A stretch of DNA of 64,000 nucleotides, from the NCBI RefSeq assembly GCF_902493215.1, contig NZ_CABUOL010000004.1, positions 124,001-188,000 on the forward strand, in the 5' to 3' direction. Below the pieces are notes generated by a model. That model saw nothing but the letters and a program-made list of their open reading frames with translations. It ran no database searches and was not told the origin of the DNA. Of this stretch, positions 60,433-64,000 are shown one piece after another (position 1 is the stretch's first letter; every line of letters begins with the position of its first letter). Source of the DNA: an uncultured Mediterranea sp. GTDB lineage: Bacteria > Bacteroidota > Bacteroidia > Bacteroidales > Bacteroidaceae. The translations under genes were made by a program, and so were the position numbers.

Positions 60433-61554
60433 TTACTGAGCGGCTGCCAAACGATACACCTGACATCCGGCCATCAGGAAAGCCCCCACTCCATAGACCT
60501 CGGTCATGTCGCGGGTCACTTTGCGCGGATCGGCTCCGATGGGTTGCACATAGCCCAGCTTGCCGTCGGCATCGACTGCATCGACCAATGCCTTCCAGCC
60601 CTTTGCAACGACGGGCAGGAAGGTATCCTTGTCGAGCAAACCTTCATTGATGCCGTAAGCCAGCGCATAGACAACAAAGCCTGTGGCACTCGTTTCGGGC
60701 GAAGGATAGGATTCGGGATCGAGCAGGCTGGCATGCCAATAGCCGTCGGGGCTCTGCAAACCGGCCACACGGGTAGCCAGCGTCACAAACAGATCCTGAT
60801 AGAATTTGCGCGAAGGTTCGTCAACGGGAAGCGCCTGGAGGATTTCGGACAATCCGCCCAGCACCCAACCGTTGCCGCGTCCCCAGAATACCTTCTTGCC
60901 ATTGGCCTCGCGCTTGTCGAAGTAACGGCGGTCGCGGTAGAACAGCTGTTCTTCCTTGTCGAACAGGTAGTCGTAGGTAGCCTTATATTCCCGGTTCAGG
61001 AAGTCCAGGTATTTCTTGTTGAGCGTCTGTGCATAGAGTTTGGCATAGACCGGCGGCGCCATGAAGAGCGCATCGCACCACGACCAGCGGCTCAATGTCT
61101 CTATGTGTCCGTAGTCCAGTTCCAACGTCGTCTCGGGCAGATTGTCCACCACCCAGTTGGCACGCGCCATCACAGGGGCTATCATCTTTATCTCGCCATA
61201 CTTCCGGTAGAGGTCGATGAAAGGCTGCCCCACGGCGATGAAGTCGGCGTGATACATCCACTTGCCCATCTGGAAATGGTTCCTCCGGCCGATGCGGAGC
61301 AGCCATTTGTAATACGAGCTGTCGCCGTCTTCCCTTTCCGCCAGCTCGGCCCAGTCTATCATGCCCATATAGAGGGCGGCGTGTGTCCAGTCCAGGTCAT
61401 CGTGCTCGGCCCCTTTGTTGGGATTGGCGATCTGCCAGTCGGCCACCCGCTTCATCCAGGCCTTCACTTCAGCTTTGTCGAATTTCGGCTGAGCCACCAT
61501 CTGCAAGGTGGCGGCCAGCCAGAACATTGTGTACAAACAAATCTTTTTCATCAT
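60433..61554 (-). CDS. Glycoside hydrolase family 105, unsaturated uronyl hydrolase
   Basis: A 373-residue secreted protein (signal MMKKICLYTMFWLAATLQMVAQ, in parts) with an alpha/alpha barrel of the YteR/RhiN type. Visible motifs are HDDLDWTHAALYMGM near the N-terminus, WSWCDALFMAPPVYAKLY, GRGNGWVLGGLSEIL and SPETSATGFVVYALAYG. Family members remove unsaturated galacturonyl or glucuronyl residues from pectin or rhamnogalacturonan fragments made by lyases. The products can enter the KDG route encoded at 30.5-35 kb. Confidence 0.88.
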   Translation of the reverse strand: MMKKICLYTMFWLAATLQMVAQPKFDKAEVKAWMKRVADWQIANPNKGAEHDDLDWTHAALYMGMIDWAELAEREDGDSSYYKWLLRIGRRNHFQMGKWMYHADFIAVGQPFIDLYRKYGEIKMIAPVMARANWVVDNLPETTLELDYGHIETLSRWSWCDALFMAPPVYAKLYAQTLNKKYLDFLNREYKATYDYLFDKEEQLFYRDRRYFDKREANGKKVFWGRGNGWVLGGLSEILQALPVDEPSRKFYQDLFVTLATRVAGLQSPDGYWHASLLDPESYPSPETSATGFVVYALAYGINEGLLDKDTFLPVVAKGWKALVDAVDADGKLGYVQPIGADPRKVTRDMTEVYGVGAFLMAGCQVYRLAAAQ

Positions 61555-61710
61555 ACCTATTGTTTTCCTTATCAGTTATCAATACGTTTATTTCCGTTTC
61601 ACGCCGTGTGAAACATACATCTATTATATATAATATCAGGTTAGAAGTTTTTTTCTTACAGTATCGGACCGGATACACGGCCCCGCCTTCATGGCGGGGA
61701 CATATCAGCA

Positions 61711-61756
61711 TTAGTACGAGCGGCGTACTAATCCAGTACGGGCGGCGCATCAGGTA
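61711..61756. repeat. Short 22-bp-period palindromic repeat (array 9)
   Basis: AGTACG cores at 61713 and 61735 are 22 bp apart, and ATTAGTAC...GTACTAAT is an 8-bp perfect inverted pair. Only two clear units are present, directly behind the stop of the fucosidase gene. A small hairpin CCCCGCC...GGCGGGG lies just beyond at 61681-61699. Confidence 0.55.
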
Positions 61757-63192
61757 AGGGCGTCACGGTACTTGTCCGTTCCAGCCGTTTTTTCTTTCGT
61801 CTCGAGCTTGATGACAAAAGGCTCGCCCGGGTCTTTGGCCGGCATGTCTACATTGTATTCGTTACGGGCCGTCTCGGTCACTTTCACTTCCTGCCCACCG
61901 TTCACGGTCACAGCCTTGACCACCTCGGTACCCGCAGGAGTCTTTACCACCAGATGTTTGGAGTAAGGAGGATTGAACACAACCATATACACATCCTTGC
62001 CCTTGCGGGTGTAATATCCCCACGCCTGCTTCTCCCAGCCGGAATAGTCGCAGCCATAGATGCACTCGCCATACTTCTTCATCCAGCGACCGATGCTTTC
62101 TGCCAGCTGTTTCTCTTCGGGACGGAAATCACCGTCGGGCTGGGGGCCGAAGTTCACCACCATGTTACCTCCCATCGAAACGGCATGAACGATTCGTTCC
62201 AGCACCTCCAGAGGCGTCTTCACATAGCTCAACGTCCAGTCCTTGTGATACCCCCACTGGTTTTCAGGCACGGTCATGCAGGCTTCCCAGTCCCAGCGAG
62301 TCACCTTCAGGTCCTTCACCGGATCGGGCAGACGACGCTCGTACCCCGATTCGTAGTCGCCCATCAGATGCCCGTTGCTGTCGAAATGGCGTTTGCCATA
62401 GTCATCGGCACGCAGACGGCTGTTGATGGTAACGCCCGGCACCAGTTCCTTCAGCATCTTCTCCACATGAGCCGTCCACCAGCCGTTCTTCTTGATGCTG
62501 GCATCCCATGTCCCGTCGAACCAGAAGTCCTTGACGGTGGGATAGCGGGTAGCCAGTTCCTTCAGCTGGTTGTCCGTAAATTCCAGGAAACGGCTGAACG
62601 CCTCCTCGTCCTCCTTCGACTTGATGTCGTAGCGATAGTCAGGATGACTCCAGTCCATTACCGAAAAATAGAAATGCACGTCGATGCCTTCATCGTTATA
62701 AGCCTTCACCAGTTCGCCCAAAATATCTTTCTTATAAGGCGTATTGGCAACCGTATATTTCGTGTATTTGCTGGGCCAGAGACAGAAACCTTCGTGGTGC
62801 TTGGTGGTAATCTTCACATACTTCACCCCCATCTGCCTGGCCATCTTCGCCCAAGCCCTGGCGTCGAAGTTCTGCGGATTCCACTGGTCCATCAGTTTCA
62901 TCCACTCGTCCGACGGCACCTTCGCCCATGACTTCAGCCATTCGGCAGCACCGTTATACACTTTTCCGTTCCATTCTCCACCGGGAATGGCATAAAGTCC
63001 CCAATGGATAAAAGCCCCCAAGCGGTTGTCGCGGAACTTCTGCATGGCGGCATCACTACGTTTCCCCAAGCGATCGGCCCCGTACTTCAGGGGGATTTCC
63101 TGGTCGGCGGGTAATGGTTTCTGCTGGCTCCAAACAGGACAAGATACGGACAGCAAGAAACCCACAAATGCAATCTGCAAAATTCTATTCAT
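61750..63192 (-). CDS. Alpha-L-fucosidase, glycoside hydrolase family 29
   Basis: A 480-residue secreted enzyme with signal MNRILQIAFVGFLLSVSCPVWS. The GH29 barrel shows RLGAFIHWGLYAIPGGEWNG, VKYVKITTKHHEGFCLW with the His-His-Glu of the active site, DFWFDGTW, in which the Asp is the expected nucleophile, and GGNMVVNFGPQPDG. A C-terminal beta domain follows (about 370-480). It opens the leftward glycan operon behind the hybrid regulator. Release of fucose would fit rhamnogalacturonan side chains or host and plant glycans. Confidence 0.92.
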   Translation of the reverse strand: MNRILQIAFVGFLLSVSCPVWSQQKPLPADQEIPLKYGADRLGKRSDAAMQKFRDNRLGAFIHWGLYAIPGGEWNGKVYNGAAEWLKSWAKVPSDEWMKLMDQWNPQNFDARAWAKMARQMGVKYVKITTKHHEGFCLWPSKYTKYTVANTPYKKDILGELVKAYNDEGIDVHFYFSVMDWSHPDYRYDIKSKEDEEAFSRFLEFTDNQLKELATRYPTVKDFWFDGTWDASIKKNGWWTAHVEKMLKELVPGVTINSRLRADDYGKRHFDSNGHLMGDYESGYERRLPDPVKDLKVTRWDWEACMTVPENQWGYHKDWTLSYVKTPLEVLERIVHAVSMGGNMVVNFGPQPDGDFRPEEKQLAESIGRWMKKYGECIYGCDYSGWEKQAWGYYTRKGKDVYMVVFNPPYSKHLVVKTPAGTEVVKAVTVNGGQEVKVTETARNEYNVDMPAKDPGEPFVIKLETKEKTAGTDKYRDALT

Positions 63193-63309
63193 AATTAACG
63201 TATCATATAAAGTGATGCAAAAGAAGGCATTTCAATCCATATCGTCTTACTCAAATCCACTTTATTCTTACTCAAATCGACAAAAAAAGTATAACATACG
63301 CTTTTCCAA

Positions 63310-64000
63310 TCACTTATCCGAAGGTTTCTTATGCTTGGATGCAAACGAAGTCGGTGTTTCCCCAAAGACTTTCTTGAACGCATTGGTAAAGTAAGCCTGG
63401 CTTTCGATGCCGACCTGGGCCATCACTTCGCGCATAGTCAAATCCTCTTCAATAATCAGACGGGCAGCCTTACGCAGACGGCAATTCAACACAAACTCTA
63501 CAACCGACTTTCCCGTCAGCCCCTTCACCTTGGAGTACAATTTGCTACGGCTCATCCCCAATTCCTCTGCAATCCGGTTGACATCCAGTTGCGAGCAATC
63601 CATGTGCGCCTCTACATAATCAATAAACATTTTCAAGAACTTGTTGTCCTGCTCGTTGGTAACCAGCTCACTACTGTCTGCATAATAATTTTTGGCATAA
63701 TGTTCCTTCAGCTGTTGGCGGTTACGGAAGATATTGAGCAACGAAAGCTTCAGGTAAGTCAAATCGACCGGCTTCTCAAAATACAAGTCTGCCCCCGAAT
63801 CCACTCCTTCCAGTTTGCTCTCCAAACTGGTTTTGGCCGTCAACAACACAACAGGAATATGCGAGGTATTCAAATCGTTCTTGATGTCATTGCACAACGA
63901 TACACCGTCTTTATTGGGCATCATAATATCACTGATTACCAGATCGAAGTCCATGTTTTCCATCCGCTTCAGCGCGACCAGTCCGTCTTCGGCCTGTATC
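63310..64000 (-). CDS. Hybrid two-component regulator, C-terminal part
   Basis: The 230 visible residues are the end of a hybrid two-component protein; the frame continues past the window edge (the first codons read IQAEDGLVALKRMENMDF). A response-regulator receiver domain shows LVISDIMMPNKDG with the phospho-acceptor Asp, VVLLTAKTS, and YFEKPVDLTYL with the conserved Lys. An AraC-type helix-turn-helix follows (EELGMSRSKLYSKVKGLTG, and MREVMAQVGIESQAYFTNAFKK). Such regulators control polysaccharide loci of Bacteroides by sensing an oligosaccharide in the periplasm. It lies 117 nt upstream of the fucosidase gene. Confidence 0.93.
   Translation of the reverse strand, partial: IQAEDGLVALKRMENMDFDLVISDIMMPNKDGVSLCNDIKNDLNTSHIPVVLLTAKTSLESKLEGVDSGADLYFEKPVDLTYLKLSLLNIFRNRQQLKEHYAKNYYADSSELVTNEQDNKFLKMFIDYVEAHMDCSQLDVNRIAEELGMSRSKLYSKVKGLTGKSVVEFVLNCRLRKAARLIIEEDLTMREVMAQVGIESQAYFTNAFKKVFGETPTSFASKHKKPSDK

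Overview
The window looks like a chromosomal segment of a gut-type Bacteroidales bacterium (Bacteroides/Phocaeicola-like). The reasons are the many promoters of the Bacteroides form (-33 TTTG, about 19 nt, -7 TAnnTTTG), an unsaturated-glucuronyl/fucosidase polysaccharide locus next to a hybrid two-component regulator, SusC-era TonB receptors, BF3164-like beta-propeller lipoproteins and an ilv operon carrying an acyl-ACP thioesterase. I saw no rRNA, tRNA, IS element, CRISPR array or prophage gene.

Region by region: (1) 1-12.9 kb, leftward: a MacA/MacB-type export locus with one HlyD-family adaptor, one ATPase, and eight FtsX-type permeases laid out as four alternating A/B pairs (one broken by a frameshift, one cut by the window edge). 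Two transcription units each start with a sigma-54-like promoter and a matching upstream palindromic site at the same distance. A 26-codon membrane micro-ORF sits between the ATPase and the next permease. (2) 13-21 kb: a secreted glucosaminidase with LysM domain, cytidine deaminase, then a rightward redox/uptake group (NapH-NapG-like fused ferredoxin, Tat-lipoprotein aldo/keto reductase, DUF1893, TonB receptor, NudC). (3) 21-30 kb: phosphoglucomutase, C69 dipeptidase, M23 peptidase, alanine dehydrogenase, HdeD-like protein, asparaginase and a candidate leftward small RNA. (4) 30.5-36.4 kb: hexuronate catabolism (eda, kdgK | lacI-type regulator, uxaA, NhaC antiporter) around a divergent promoter. 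(5) 36.5-43 kb: rpsP, a TlpA-like lipoprotein, nrdDG, a ThrE-like exporter. (6) 43-48 kb, leftward: an SRD5A-like 5-alpha-reductase, an Old-Yellow-Enzyme, an SDR and two beta-propeller lipoproteins, a set resembling the gut Bacteroidales cluster that makes isoallo bile acids/steroids. (7) 48-57.9 kb: a UPF1-like helicase, a propeller protein, then ilvD-ilvB-ilvN-thioesterase-ilvC, preceded by a classical attenuator with an Ile/Val/Leu-rich leader peptide. (8) 58-64 kb: GH2, GH105, GH29 and the C-terminus of a hybrid two-component regulator, the end of a polysaccharide-utilisation locus. The products of GH105 chemistry can feed the eda/kdgK branch in region 4.

The most unexpected shared structure is non-coding: at least eight intergenic stretches are built from units of 21-23 bp (mostly exactly 22), each unit an imperfect palindrome, with sequences unrelated from one array to the next. 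They lie mainly just behind gene ends.
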